From: Pontibacillus sp. HMF3514
GTDB lineage: Bacteria > Bacillota > Bacilli > Bacillales > BH030062
Direction: 5' to 3'
Assembly: GCF_009858175.1 (NCBI RefSeq)
Contig: NZ_CP047393.1
Coordinates: 3,348,001 to 3,412,000, forward strand
DNA: 64,000 bases
Shown: positions 8,111 through 17,832 of the stretch, piece by piece
Numbering within the stretch: the stretch's first letter is position 1
Layout: every line of letters starts with the position of its first letter
Made by a program: the position numbers and the translations under genes
Notes under the pieces: generated by a model
What the model was told of the DNA's origin: nothing
Database searches by the model: none
The model's input: only the letters and a program-made list of their open reading frames with translations

Positions 8111-9151
8111 TTATTCCCTAAATGTATTTACAATCGACCTATCTTCAAAAGAAGGATCTAATTTATATGGGTGACCTTCAATCCAAATCCTGTTTTCACT
8201 ATATAGCTCCACGAAACTCACAAAAATATATGGATCAAAATCTCTATATTTTGTCTTCATCATGGTTTCAAGCGCCTTGCTAGGTGAAACTGCTTCTTTA
8301 TAAGGGCGTGAACTTGTTAGAGCTTCAAAAATATCGACGATGACCAGTATTCTACCAAATAAAGGAATACCCTCCCCTTTTAGGCCATCGGGATAACCAT
8401 GTCCTGCCCACTTTTCATGATGAGACCTAACCCCACTAGCAATCCTCGCAAAAGAAGGAGAAATATTTAACAGAACTTTACTTCCGATTTCTGTATGCTT
8501 TTTCATTTCATCATATTCTTCCGCAGTTAACTTTCCAGGTTTTAAAAGGATATTTTCTGACACACCTATCTTTCCTAAATCATGAAGTAAACCTGACCAG
8601 TAAAGTGCTTCAAGCTCATCGTTCTTTAACCCGATATGTTTCCCTAGTAACCATGCGTTATAAGCTACACGTTCACAATGCTGAGATGTTTTGTTATCTC
8701 TCATTTCAATTATTTTAACATAATTTTCCAGCGTATTTTCATAAATACTTGATATGGTATCAAGAAAAAGGGTTATTTCACCCAATCGCTCTCTCAATAT
8801 GGAAGCCATCTTCCCAACGATAGACCCTACAAGTATGAAAAAGAAAGTCCGATACAACATCGAAAAGAAGGTCTGATCCAAATCATTAGCGACATCTAAT
8901 GGCATGAAAGGCCCCAATATAACTCCGCCCAACAATCCAAAAAGCATGCCTCCCCTCATCCGAAATAAGAATCCAGCTAAAATCACAGGTATATACATTA
9001 GGTGCAAGAATACATACATCGTTCCGCCAGTTAGATAAACAACCATCCATACAATACCAGTTAGGCAGCCAATAGATAAATACCCAAACACATAATGTGG
9101 CCAATGAGGCTTATGCCAACCATCTATTATACCCATCATGATCTTAAACAA
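8111..9151 (-). CDS. Membrane HD-GYP cyclic di-GMP phosphodiesterase
   Basis: A 346-residue protein. Residues 20-115 hold about five transmembrane segments, resembling small integral sensor domains; residues ~135-335 form an HD-GYP domain. The metal-binding H190-D191 (HDLGKIG), H244-H245 and the HGYPDGL signature (GYP at 252-254) are all present, so the enzyme should hydrolyse c-di-GMP to GMP or pGpG. It stands alone between the two-component system and the LCP-like gene, within 4 kb of PelD, which would respond to the same nucleotide. The sensed signal is unknown. Confidence 0.9.
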   Translation of the reverse strand: MFKIMMGIIDGWHKPHWPHYVFGYLSIGCLTGIVWMVVYLTGGTMYVFLHLMYIPVILAGFLFRMRGGMLFGLLGGVILGPFMPLDVANDLDQTFFSMLYRTFFFILVGSIVGKMASILRERLGEITLFLDTISSIYENTLENYVKIIEMRDNKTSQHCERVAYNAWLLGKHIGLKNDELEALYWSGLLHDLGKIGVSENILLKPGKLTAEEYDEMKKHTEIGSKVLLNISPSFARIASGVRSHHEKWAGHGYPDGLKGEGIPLFGRILVIVDIFEALTSSRPYKEAVSPSKALETMMKTKYRDFDPYIFVSFVELYSENRIWIEGHPYKLDPSFEDRSIVNTFRE

Positions 9152-9243
9152 AATACTCCCCCAGAATTCTAGTTATACCATACTATGCATCTGGACGGAG
9201 TTTTGATAGAATAATCCACGCTTGTACCCTATTGAGTACAAAA

Positions 9244-9846
9244 TCAGATTTTCGCATATTTATTTTTTGGTCTACCTTTTGTACCATAGTGGCTCTGACA
9301 CTCTACTTCTCCCATTTCCACCAGGTAGTTTAAATAACGGTGAACGGTTTGATAAGAAACAGGTAGATCCTTTTGAATTTCGTTTATGGTTTTAGCTTCA
9401 GACTGGCCAGCCAGGTAGGATTGGATTTGTTTTAGTGTTTCCTCTTTAATACCTTTATCCACAAATGCGGATTGTTGGTCATTTTGGAGCTTAGCCATTT
9501 TTAAATTTAATCGAATACGAGATATCAAATCAGGCGCTTTTAGAGGCTTCAAAGCAAAGTCTGTTGCACCTGCTTGCAGGAATTGATCTGCGACTTCCTG
9601 ACGTTCATCGACTGTAAGAACGATCACAGGAACATGAGGAGCTTTTTTACGTAATTCTTTGACAGTCTTCACGCCGTCCCACTCTGGCATATGAAAATCC
9701 ACCAAGACAAGGTCATGCTTAAATGGATCGAAATGCTCGACACCTTCTTTTCCATTTGAACAGCCTTCTACTTCCCAGCCTCCAAAATCACATATCTCTT
9801 GTATGGTGTAGCGTATATCTTCGTTGTCATCAATGACGAGAATCAT
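9244..9846 (-). CDS. CitB/DcuR-type response regulator
   Basis: A 200-residue regulator. The N-terminal receiver domain has the acidic pair DD (residues 5-6), the phosphoacceptor D in LVDFHMP (about residue 52), T in VLTVDE and K in ALKPL. The C-terminal ~65 residues form a winged-helix-like DNA-binding region (TINEIQKDLPVSYQTVHRYL) as in citrate/malate-type regulators. Its start overlaps the end of the kinase gene by 17 bases, so the two are co-expressed. Targets are unknown; the app transporter operon 2 kb upstream is a candidate. Confidence 0.85.
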   Translation of the reverse strand: MILVIDDNEDIRYTIQEICDFGGWEVEGCSNGKEGVEHFDPFKHDLVLVDFHMPEWDGVKTVKELRKKAPHVPVIVLTVDERQEVADQFLQAGATDFALKPLKAPDLISRIRLNLKMAKLQNDQQSAFVDKGIKEETLKQIQSYLAGQSEAKTINEIQKDLPVSYQTVHRYLNYLVEMGEVECQSHYGTKGRPKNKYAKI

Positions 9847-11200
9847 CTTCGTTATCCTCCTTAGACTGAAATGGAATGAACATGTCTACACGTGTGTACA
9901 CCTGGGGCTCACTCTCAATTTGAACCGTGCCTCCATGTTGATGAATGACATTCTTCACAAAAGGGAGTCCAATTCCCGACGAATCCTTTGTACTGAAGCC
10001 TTCCTCCCAAATATCTTCAAGGTAGGCTGGATCAATACCCATTCCATCATCTTGCACGGTGATTAAAACGCCTTCGTCACTTTCCTGGCAATGCACGTTC
10101 ACCTCTCCCCCTTCATCTTGCAGGGAAAGTATGGCATTTTCCACGACGTTCGAAATGGCGCGTGACATCCGAATTTTATTCACTCGGACCATCGGCAAAT
10201 CATCTTCCACCTTCACCTTTAAATCAATATCCGGATCGTCCAAGGAAATGTGACTGACCACATAGTTCATAAGCTCTTGAACATGGAGTTCCCGTTTCGT
10301 TTCCTCATACAAAATCTCGGATACCATATCTTTCATCTTCTCAATGGAACCATTGATTTTGTGAAAGTAAGCTTGAGACTTCGTATCTTGGATTTTCATA
10401 GCCAACAAAGAAAGCAATCCTTCAACCGTGACTAGCGGTGTCTTCAAATCATGGACGAGGGAATGGATTTCTTTATACACATTCGTTTCAATGAGTGCAC
10501 CACGAGTCTCTTTTAATTCCTGGGTTTGCTCTTGGAACTGTTTGGAGATCATAACCTGTTTACTATATAAGTGCAGAATCGTTGTTACGATAATCGCAAT
10601 GACAAAAAATACACCAAATAAAATCGTAGATAACGTGTTAAACAGAATATGGTCGGTTAAGTATTCATCCGCTAGCTTAATGCTTACAGCAAAATCATCA
10701 CTACCAAACCCAAACTTCGTCATGCTTGGGATCAAGTTTAGCCATTGCACAGAAAAGAGAATAAATGCGAGAATCACAATGTACATAATATAAAAATACT
10801 TCTGTTGTGGGATGAAATTTTGCAAAAACAATAATATACCAAGTACAAGCAAATGAATTAAGTAGGAGTAATGCTCATTGTACAATTCATTGAAAGCATA
10901 CACGCTTCCTAACACAATAAGCACAAACAACCCTTGATATAGTAAAGACGAGTGATCTCTAGCAACAATATTGGCCAGAACCATGCCGCCTAAATATATG
11001 AACAAAAACGTCATTAAATACCAGGAAATATAGGATAGTGCGGTAATCATTAAACGGCCGCTATCATTGGATTGCAGACTCCATTCAATATTCTCATAGA
11101 GCCACGATGTCCAATCTGCTGTATATGTGGGTAACAACAAGCCGATTAATAATAGAAATGCGCCTACCGAGCCAATGGCAATTCTTCTATCATCATACAT
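9830..11200 (-). CDS. Integral-membrane sensor histidine kinase
   Basis: A 456-residue kinase. The first ~210 residues are almost entirely transmembrane (seven or so helices) with no large extracellular loop domain. After a short coiled coil comes the phosphoacceptor helix SLVHDLKTP, then the ATPase domain with N-box NVVENAILSL, G1 DDGMGID and G2 SSGIGLPF. This is unlike the classic CitA sensor with its extracytoplasmic PAS domain, although its partner regulator is CitB-like. It starts 17 bases after the DUF6305 gene, making a three-gene unit with the regulator. A membrane-embedded or protein-partner signal is likely. Confidence 0.88.
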   Translation of the reverse strand: MYDDRRIAIGSVGAFLLLIGLLLPTYTADWTSWLYENIEWSLQSNDSGRLMITALSYISWYLMTFLFIYLGGMVLANIVARDHSSLLYQGLFVLIVLGSVYAFNELYNEHYSYLIHLLVLGILLFLQNFIPQQKYFYIMYIVILAFILFSVQWLNLIPSMTKFGFGSDDFAVSIKLADEYLTDHILFNTLSTILFGVFFVIAIIVTTILHLYSKQVMISKQFQEQTQELKETRGALIETNVYKEIHSLVHDLKTPLVTVEGLLSLLAMKIQDTKSQAYFHKINGSIEKMKDMVSEILYEETKRELHVQELMNYVVSHISLDDPDIDLKVKVEDDLPMVRVNKIRMSRAISNVVENAILSLQDEGGEVNVHCQESDEGVLITVQDDGMGIDPAYLEDIWEEGFSTKDSSGIGLPFVKNVIHQHGGTVQIESEPQVYTRVDMFIPFQSKEDNEDDSRH

Positions 11201-11217
11201 GCGTCTCCCCCCAGACT

Positions 11218-11808
11218 CTACCGAAACACAGAGTTAAATGGGGTCCTAAGATCCTCCATTTCATCTACAAGCGTTACTGGCACGTCGTAATCGTCAGCAA
11301 GCTTTACAAGTTCTTTTTTCTGCTTCATTTTTCGAAAGCCAATCACATAGTCAAGGTGATGCATCGATTCCTCCATGATTGACCAAGTTATCTCATCATC
11401 GCGAGCAGCTCCTCCCATATGTATCATAATGCTCGGGATAGAACTTCTCTCAGCCTCATGCAGCAAGCGATGAACACGTTTCTTTTCCTCTTTAATCGAA
11501 CGATAGGTTTGGTTTAAGCCGTGTGGGCTATATCCTGCAACGATAACGAGAGTGTTGTAATCATATAAATCTGAAGCTAGTGCTCTTGGGCGATAATCAC
11601 CTTCTAAGTGAAGGTCTTTTGTGATAAAAGAAAAAACCTTCCCCTCTGTTGCCTGCCCTGCAGAGGTGATCAGCATAGGTGCTTCACCGATTGGCGCAGG
11701 TAAATTGGGCCATGTATTCATATTTTCCCCTTCACTAGTACGCTGATTCACGAGCATAACGCCTACACATAGGAAGAGCAAAAATGCAGCTAGAGAATAT
11801 TTTTTCAA
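11218..11808 (-). CDS. Exported DUF6305-like protein
   Basis: A 196-residue protein with an N-terminal hydrophobic export or anchor segment (residues 4-20) and no lipobox cysteine. The mature part shows the pattern I associate with DUF6305: APMLITSAGQ, LVIVAGYSPHGL, then IPSIMIHMGGAARDD. The biochemical role of this family is not known to me. It is the first gene of a short operon with the histidine kinase and response regulator (17-base gap), so it may be a sensor accessory that binds a ligand outside the membrane. The terminator at 11833-11861 separates it from the app operon. Confidence 0.65.
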   Translation of the reverse strand: MKKYSLAAFLLFLCVGVMLVNQRTSEGENMNTWPNLPAPIGEAPMLITSAGQATEGKVFSFITKDLHLEGDYRPRALASDLYDYNTLVIVAGYSPHGLNQTYRSIKEEKKRVHRLLHEAERSSIPSIMIHMGGAARDDEITWSIMEESMHHLDYVIGFRKMKQKKELVKLADDYDVPVTLVDEMEDLRTPFNSVFR

Positions 11809-11832
11809 TTAACACACCTCATTCGACGCAAA

Positions 11833-11861
11833 AAAGGATAAAGCCGGTTGCTTTATCCTTT
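11833..11861 (-). terminator. Terminator after appC
   Basis: Perfect 12-bp stem AAAGGATAAAGC/GCTTTATCCTTT with a 5-base loop, followed on the minus strand by a T-run. It ends the app operon before the sensory operon. Confidence 0.92.
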
Positions 11862-11910
11862 AGTGTACATCATTACCTATGTGATATAAATTGTTTTTCG
11901 AAATTTCCTA

Positions 11911-12816
11911 CTATTGCTTCAACCTTGGATCAAGTGCGTCACGCAAACCATCTCCGAACAGATTAAAGCCTAGTACAACTAAGAAAATGGCTAAGCCTGG
12001 GAATGTGATAACCCATGGTGAGGTTTGAAGAGCTGCTCTCCCATCACTCAGCATAACGCCCCACTCAGGCGTAGCACCTTGAGCTCCGAGGCCAAGGAAG
12101 CTTAGACCAGCTGCATCAAGAATAGCTGTACCTACACTTAATGTAGCCTGAACGATTATGGGTGCCATACAGTTCGGTAAAACATGACGCATTAAAATAC
12201 GACCGTTTTTCACTCCAGATGCACGGGCAGATTCAACAAATTCTTTTTCCTTAATGGAGAGAACGGTTGAACGGACAATACGTGCGAACTGTGGTACCCC
12301 TACTAAACCAACGGCAATCATCGCATTGGTTAAGCTTTTACCAAGAATCGCAACCATTGCGATCGCTAGTAGAATACTTGGGAATGCCATCATAATATCG
12401 ATAACACGCATGATTACATTATCGACCCAACGACCAATGTATCCAGCAATTCCACCTAATAACGTCCCCACAACAAAAGCAATTCCAACAGCTATAACGC
12501 CAATCTTAATCGATATACGAGCACCATAAATAATACGACTCAAAATATCTCGACCTAACTGATCTGTTCCCAGCCAGTGTTCTGAAGAAGGTGGTTGATA
12601 ACGATCAATAATACTACCATCATCAATTGGGTGGTATGGTGCAAGAATTGGTGCGAGAGCTGCAACAACAATGAGTAACATAATAATCATTAATCCAATG
12701 AAAGATGTTTTACTCTTTAATATTCGAGAAAAAGCATCCCCCCATAAGCTGGATTCTTTTTTTGGCTTTTTTGCTTTCACTTTCGAATTTTGCTGTAAGT
12801 CCATTTGTGCTGACAT
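11911..12816 (-). CDS. appC: Oligopeptide ABC transporter permease AppC-like
   Basis: A 301-residue permease with an N-terminal cytoplasmic tail, then six transmembrane helices of the OppC/DppC family, including the IIYGARISIKIG segment and the EAA loop ESARASGVKNGRILMRHVLPN that contacts the ATPases. Length agrees with B. subtilis AppC (about 303). It is the last gene of a five-gene operon ordered D-F-A-B-C, the order of the B. subtilis app operon. It imports peptides across the cytoplasmic membrane together with AppB. Confidence 0.9.
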   Translation of the reverse strand: MSAQMDLQQNSKVKAKKPKKESSLWGDAFSRILKSKTSFIGLMIIMLLIVVAALAPILAPYHPIDDGSIIDRYQPPSSEHWLGTDQLGRDILSRIIYGARISIKIGVIAVGIAFVVGTLLGGIAGYIGRWVDNVIMRVIDIMMAFPSILLAIAMVAILGKSLTNAMIAVGLVGVPQFARIVRSTVLSIKEKEFVESARASGVKNGRILMRHVLPNCMAPIIVQATLSVGTAILDAAGLSFLGLGAQGATPEWGVMLSDGRAALQTSPWVITFPGLAIFLVVLGFNLFGDGLRDALDPRLKQ

Positions 12817-12833
12817 TCTATCTCACACCCTTT

Positions 12834-13838
12834 CTAATCGAGACTAATACGTGGATCAATGTATTTGTATAAGATATCGGTAATTAGGTTCACAAACACG
12901 AAAATAACCGCAATGACTAGAATGGTACTTTGCACAACTGGGTAATCTCTGGCAAGAATGGATTGTAAAACGAAACGTCCAATGCCAGGCCAAGAGAAGA
13001 TTGTCTCTGTTAAAACAGCTCCTCCAAGCAAAAATCCAAATTGTAACCCAATTACAGTTAAAACTGGTAAGAAGGCATTTTTTAATGCATGTTGAAAAAC
13101 AACTAAATAAGTAGCTAATCCTTTTGCATCGGCTGTACGGATATAGTCTTGGTTCATGACTTCAAGCATACTTGAACGCGTCATACGAGCTATAATCGCC
13201 ATTGGGATCGTTGCAAGTGCAACACCTGGCATTAGTAAATGCTTGAACACATCTACAAACCCTGACCAGTTCCAAGTAAGAATACTATCTAATAAATAAA
13301 AATGTGTGATAGCTTCAATCTCAACTCCGCTCGATAACCTTCCTGAAGCCGGAAGCCAGCCCAACTTAACGGAGAACAACCAGATCATCATTAAACCTAG
13401 CCAGAATATCGGTATCGAGACCCCAAACAAGGCCCCGGTCATACTGAGATTATCAAACCATGAATATTGTTTAACCGCTGATATAACACCAGCCAATACA
13501 CCAACAACCATCGCGATCGCCATAGCGAAAAGAGTTAGCTCAATGGTGGCTGGGAGGCGACTCTCTAATTCATCTGTAACAGGCGCCTTGGTTTTGAACG
13601 AAGTCCCTAAGTCCCCTTGCGCCAGGTCTCCAAGAAACTTCCCATATTGCACAAGGTAAGGATCATTCAAGCCAAGTTCCTCTCGTAGTTCCGTAAGAGC
13701 CTTTTCATTAGCTTTTGTTCCCAGCATGCTTCGCGCTGGATCACCAGGGATCATATGAATCATGGAAAATGTTAATATCGACACCCCTAATAAAACTGGT
13801 ATTAACATGACTAAGCGACGAATGATGTAATTTAACAA
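12834..13838 (-). CDS. appB: Oligopeptide ABC transporter permease AppB-like
   Basis: A 334-residue OppB/DppB-family permease: first helix MLIPVLLGVSILTFSMIHMIPGDPA, six helices in all, and the EAA loop near RTADAKGLATYLVVFQHALKNAFLPV. It is slightly longer than usual, with an extra loop around residues 180-200 (GVEIEAITHFYLLDSILTW). It lies 17 bases before appC and 214 bases after appA, with two hairpins in the latter gap. Confidence 0.9.
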   Translation of the reverse strand: MLNYIIRRLVMLIPVLLGVSILTFSMIHMIPGDPARSMLGTKANEKALTELREELGLNDPYLVQYGKFLGDLAQGDLGTSFKTKAPVTDELESRLPATIELTLFAMAIAMVVGVLAGVISAVKQYSWFDNLSMTGALFGVSIPIFWLGLMMIWLFSVKLGWLPASGRLSSGVEIEAITHFYLLDSILTWNWSGFVDVFKHLLMPGVALATIPMAIIARMTRSSMLEVMNQDYIRTADAKGLATYLVVFQHALKNAFLPVLTVIGLQFGFLLGGAVLTETIFSWPGIGRFVLQSILARDYPVVQSTILVIAVIFVFVNLITDILYKYIDPRISLD

Positions 13839-13912
13839 AGTGATCCCTCCTAAGTAGAGAATGTAAAATGATTCAACGATTCGAAAAAATCGCTATTGTA
13901 CTCGTTTTTATT

Positions 13913-14021
13913 GGATAAGCACCTTCACTCTAGCAGGTTTCTCCCTGTCAAAGTGAAGTGGCTTATCCCTATTTGAGATGTTTACATATGTAAGGCCTGA
14001 TCCCACTTGTTGCGGGATCAG
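13913..14021 (-). other. Two stem-loops between appA and appB
   Basis: Stem 1 joins 13997-14004 (CTGATCCC) with 14014-14021 (GGGATCAG). Stem 2 is a 17-bp imperfect stem (13913-13929 with 13952-13968) whose loop holds a nested CAGG/CCTG. Neither is followed by a good T-run on the minus strand. Placed just after the binding-protein gene, they probably stabilise its mRNA or cause partial termination, so that the binding protein is made in excess over the permeases. Confidence 0.65.
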
Positions 14022-14052
14022 ACCCCCAATAATGAATTTCTAAATTCTATTA

Positions 14053-15717
14053 TTATTCAAAAGTGATTGTGTGTAGCTTCTCAGAACCAGTTGCATGTGG
14101 CACATAACCTTTAATATTATCTTTACCTACTAGAGGTGGAGTTGTGTGCGCAATTGGCAACCATGGAGCATCTTCATGGATAATCTCTTGAGCCTTTTTG
14201 TATTTCTCAGCACGTTTGGACTGCTCCATTTCAGACTGAGCGCTCTTTAGTAGATCATGAACTTCATCGTTTTTGTAGAATGCAATGTTACCTGCAGAAC
14301 CTACTTTTGCATTATCTTTATCTAGTAATACATAAAGGAAGTTATCTGGGTCACCATTGTCACCAGTCCAACCAAGAAGTGCCATGTCATGCTCACCATT
14401 TTGTGTTACTTCTAGGTGTGTTTCCCAATCGTTTTCAACAATCTCAACGTTAATGTTTGCTTTTTTCAACATTTGCTGAATAGCTTGTGCTGTAACTTTA
14501 GGTTGTGGCATGTATGGACGAGGGTTTGGCATTGTGTAAAGCGTAATGTTAATACCGTCACCATATCCAGCTTCAGCTAGAAGCGTTTTCGCTTTTTCTA
14601 CATCGTAACCGTAAGGATCGATGTCATCGTTATAACCCCATAGACTTGGAGGCATCGGGTTCTTCGCGCTCTTTCCAAGACCTTCGAACAACTTAATAAG
14701 CTCTTTCTTATCAACAGCTAGGTTCACTGCCTGACGTACTTTCTTATTTGCTAGTGGACCTTCTTTATCTGTGTTCATCGCCATGTACCCAACGTTCATA
14801 GAAGGACGACGGAATACTTGAAGACCATCAGCATTTTCAGCTGGTTCAAGATCCTGTGGGTTTAGACCAAGCATTAAGTCAATAGATCCAGACTGTAGTT
14901 CCATGAAACGTGCTCCGTTATCCGGAATAACACGGAAAGTTAAGTTTTTAACGCCTGCTTTTTGACCCCAGAAGTCGTCGTTTCTTGAAAGTTCGATGCG
15001 GTCTCCACGAGTCCAACTTTCAAACTTGAATGGTCCAGTTCCTACTGGGTTCTTGAAGTAATCTTCACCATGCTTCTCAATTGCATCAGGACTTGCGATA
15101 CCGAATGGAGGCATTGCTAGAGTCTGAATGAATGGAGCGTTTGGCTCTTTTAATGTAAATTTAACTTTGTACTCATCTACAGCTTCAACTTTTTCGATAA
15201 GGCCGTCTTCATGACCACCGAACATATAACCGTAGTAAATGTAGTCTTTAGATTTTGTCCAGCGTTCGAAGTTGTAAACAACGTCTTCCGCTTCAAAAGA
15301 TGTACCATCATGGAACTTTACACCTTCACGTAGGGTAAATGTCCAAACTGTACCGTCATCGCTTGTTTCCCAATCAGTAGCAAGAGCTGGTTTTACCTCT
15401 GTGCTATCTTGCTCATAAGTAACAAGCTGATCATAAATTTGCTGTGTAACGTAGATGGACTCGCCATCAGTTACTTTAGATGGGTCTAACTGCTTGGAGT
15501 CAGCACCGCGACCAAATACTAATGTATCCTTGCCAGAACCTTCACTTGCATTTTCATCACTGTTACCATCGTTATTATTGCTGTTATCTTCTTCGCTGCT
15601 CTGATCTGAGTTATCATCTGTGTTTTCAGACGATGTTGAGTCACCACTACATGCTGCTAGAGCTAGCACAACTAGTAAACTTAGTGCTAGAAGCGTGCGA
15701 AACAAATGTTTTTTCAA
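14053..15717 (-). CDS. appA: Oligopeptide-binding lipoprotein AppA-like
   Basis: A 554-residue solute-binding protein of the SBP_bac_5 (OppA/DppA) family. A lipoprotein signal peptide ends at LAAC (cysteine 23), followed by an acidic, serine- and asparagine-rich linker to about residue 65. Such acidic linkers are common in salt-tolerant bacilli. Family hallmarks include the GTGPFKFESW motif and a C-terminal IIHEDAPWLPIAH stretch. It sits 63 bases after appF. It captures peptides outside the cell for AppBC. Confidence 0.92.
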   Translation of the reverse strand: MKKHLFRTLLALSLLVVLALAACSGDSTSSENTDDNSDQSSEEDNSNNNDGNSDENASEGSGKDTLVFGRGADSKQLDPSKVTDGESIYVTQQIYDQLVTYEQDSTEVKPALATDWETSDDGTVWTFTLREGVKFHDGTSFEAEDVVYNFERWTKSKDYIYYGYMFGGHEDGLIEKVEAVDEYKVKFTLKEPNAPFIQTLAMPPFGIASPDAIEKHGEDYFKNPVGTGPFKFESWTRGDRIELSRNDDFWGQKAGVKNLTFRVIPDNGARFMELQSGSIDLMLGLNPQDLEPAENADGLQVFRRPSMNVGYMAMNTDKEGPLANKKVRQAVNLAVDKKELIKLFEGLGKSAKNPMPPSLWGYNDDIDPYGYDVEKAKTLLAEAGYGDGINITLYTMPNPRPYMPQPKVTAQAIQQMLKKANINVEIVENDWETHLEVTQNGEHDMALLGWTGDNGDPDNFLYVLLDKDNAKVGSAGNIAFYKNDEVHDLLKSAQSEMEQSKRAEKYKKAQEIIHEDAPWLPIAHTTPPLVGKDNIKGYVPHATGSEKLHTITFE

Positions 15718-15780
15718 GAAAATTACCCCCTATTGATTATGGATCTGTGTTTCTTCTTGGTTGGCTGTACCGACAATGCG

Positions 15781-16770
15781 CTATCCGTTACTTCCAACCA
15801 CCTCCTTAACAAGATGACAAGCTGCCTGATGATCTCCTGTAGAGACATCTTTCAGCTCAGGATGTTCCGTCCGGCAAATCTCCTCTGCAAATGGGCACCT
15901 CGTGTGGAACTTACACCCTGCTGGTGGATTTGACGGACTTGGAAGGTCGCCTTCAAGAACCATGCGATCACGCTTAAGGTGTGGATCGGCTTCTGGAATA
16001 GCAGAAAGTAATGCCTGTGTATAAGGATGTTTGGGATTGGCATAAAGCTCTTCCACTTCCCCAACCTCAACAATTTCTCCTAAGTACATAACCGCTACGC
16101 GATCACTTATATGGTGCACGACACTAAGGTCATGGGCGATAAAAATAAATGTGAGATCAAACTCTTTTTGCAGGTCTTCCATTAAGTTGATCACCTGCGC
16201 CTGAATGGACACGTCTAATGCGGATACTGGCTCATCACAAATGATTAACTCTGGATCAAGCGTAAGAGCTCTCGCAATCCCAATACGTTGACGCTGCCCT
16301 CCACTGAATTCATGTGGATAACGATGTTTGTGGTATGAACTCAATCCCACCACATCAAGTAAGTAATCAATCTTTTCTTGTCGTTCTTGCTTAGGAATTC
16401 CAAAAGCTCTCATCGGTTCAGCAATGATCTGCTCGACCGTCATACGCGGATTTAAGGATGCATAAGGATCCTGGAAAATAATCTGGATATCCTTGCGTAA
16501 TTTACGAAGCTTTTCCCCTTTGTAATGGGAAATGTCCTCTCCTTTATAAATAACCTCGCCTTCTGATGGCTGAATCAGATTCAAAATTGCTCGGCCAGTG
16601 GTAGATTTTCCACAACCACTTTCCCCTACAAGTCCTAACGTTTCTCCTTTTCGAACGTGAAAAGAAACGCCATCCACAGCTTTAACGGCTCCTACCTTTT
16701 TCGGGAAAATAGCTCCTTTTTTAATAGGAAAATGCTTTTTTAGATTTTTAACTTCTAAGAGATTGCTCAT
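15781..16770 (-). CDS. appF: Oligopeptide ABC transporter ATPase AppF-like
   Basis: A 329-residue ATPase: Walker A GESGCGKST, signature FSGGQRQRIGIARAL, Walker B LIICDEP, H-loop IAHDLSVV, and the C-terminal oligopeptide-transporter extension with cysteines (CKFHTRCPFAEEIC) typical of OppF/DppF and often linked to an Fe-S site. Its ATG overlaps the appD stop by four bases. Length equals that of B. subtilis AppF. Confidence 0.93.
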   Translation of the reverse strand: MSNLLEVKNLKKHFPIKKGAIFPKKVGAVKAVDGVSFHVRKGETLGLVGESGCGKSTTGRAILNLIQPSEGEVIYKGEDISHYKGEKLRKLRKDIQIIFQDPYASLNPRMTVEQIIAEPMRAFGIPKQERQEKIDYLLDVVGLSSYHKHRYPHEFSGGQRQRIGIARALTLDPELIICDEPVSALDVSIQAQVINLMEDLQKEFDLTFIFIAHDLSVVHHISDRVAVMYLGEIVEVGEVEELYANPKHPYTQALLSAIPEADPHLKRDRMVLEGDLPSPSNPPAGCKFHTRCPFAEEICRTEHPELKDVSTGDHQAACHLVKEVVGSNG

Positions 16771-17759
16771 GTTGTCACCTCTTCTTTCTCTTCATACAGT
16801 AAGCAACGAACATGGTGTGCTGGCATGTGTTCTCTAAACGCTGGGTCAACTTCATGACACTTATCCATCGCATGCTTACAGCGAGGTGCAAAGCTACAAC
16901 CCTGCGGCAGTGAACGTAAATCTGGTGGAAGACCCGAAATGGCCTCCAGACGATCCTGTCTGTTTTTGATTTGTGGGATAGAACTCATCAGCCCCCACGT
17001 ATATGGATGCTTCGGATGATCGAATAACTCGGTTACCTCAGAAAATTCAACAGGTTTCCCTGCGTACATAACCATGACTCGATCACAAACTTCCGCTACT
17101 ACGCCTAAGTCGTGTGTGATCATGACAATCGCCATACCAAGTTCTTTCTGAAGACGCTCAAGCAATTCAAGAATTTGTGCCTGAATCGTAACGTCTAGCG
17201 CTGTTGTCGGTTCGTCTGCAATAAGAACTTCCGGATCACACGATAAAGCAAGTGCGATCATTACGCGTTGTCTCATTCCACCACTGAATTCATGTGGATA
17301 GCTTTTAAGACGGCTACGTGCCGACGGAATCCCGACTAGATCGAGAAGTTCAACAGCACGGTCAATCGCTTCTTTTTTAGAAACATTTCGGTGTGTGCGG
17401 ATGGTTTCAACCATCTGCTTTTCAACGGTGAAAACCGGATTAAGTGATGTCATGGGATCCTGGAAGACCATTGAAATTTGATTCCCTCGAATGGATCGCA
17501 TTTCTTTATTGGACTTTTCAAGAAGGTTCTCTCCTTTAAAAAGAACTCTCCCATCCACAATTTTTCCTGGAGGATCCTTGATCAGCCGCATGATGGACAT
17601 GGCGGTGATACTTTTTCCTGATCCCGATTCACCAACGATCCCAAGAGTTTCGCCAGGTCTGATGTCAAAACTAACGCCATCAACCGCTTTAACGACCCCT
17701 GACTTGGTGAAGAAGTGTGTATGCAAATTTTCAACTTGAAGTATCGGTTCCTGTTCCAT
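16767..17759 (-). CDS. appD: Oligopeptide ABC transporter ATPase AppD-like
   Basis: A 330-residue ATPase: Walker A GESGSGKS, signature FSGGMRQRVMIALAL, Walker B VLIADEP, H-loop ITHDLGVV, and the C-terminal cysteine region CSFAPRCKHAMDKC. It is the first gene of the operon, preceded by AAGGGGG seven bases before the ATG and by a likely sigma-A promoter. With AppF it powers peptide uptake. Confidence 0.93.
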   Translation of the reverse strand: MEQEPILQVENLHTHFFTKSGVVKAVDGVSFDIRPGETLGIVGESGSGKSITAMSIMRLIKDPPGKIVDGRVLFKGENLLEKSNKEMRSIRGNQISMVFQDPMTSLNPVFTVEKQMVETIRTHRNVSKKEAIDRAVELLDLVGIPSARSRLKSYPHEFSGGMRQRVMIALALSCDPEVLIADEPTTALDVTIQAQILELLERLQKELGMAIVMITHDLGVVAEVCDRVMVMYAGKPVEFSEVTELFDHPKHPYTWGLMSSIPQIKNRQDRLEAISGLPPDLRSLPQGCSFAPRCKHAMDKCHEVDPAFREHMPAHHVRCLLYEEKEEVTT

Positions 17760-17832
17760 TATGTATCCCCCTTACGAGAACGGGATTAAATTGTCTGTTT
17801 TTTCTGAATGAACTGAAAATGTGTTGCTCTTA

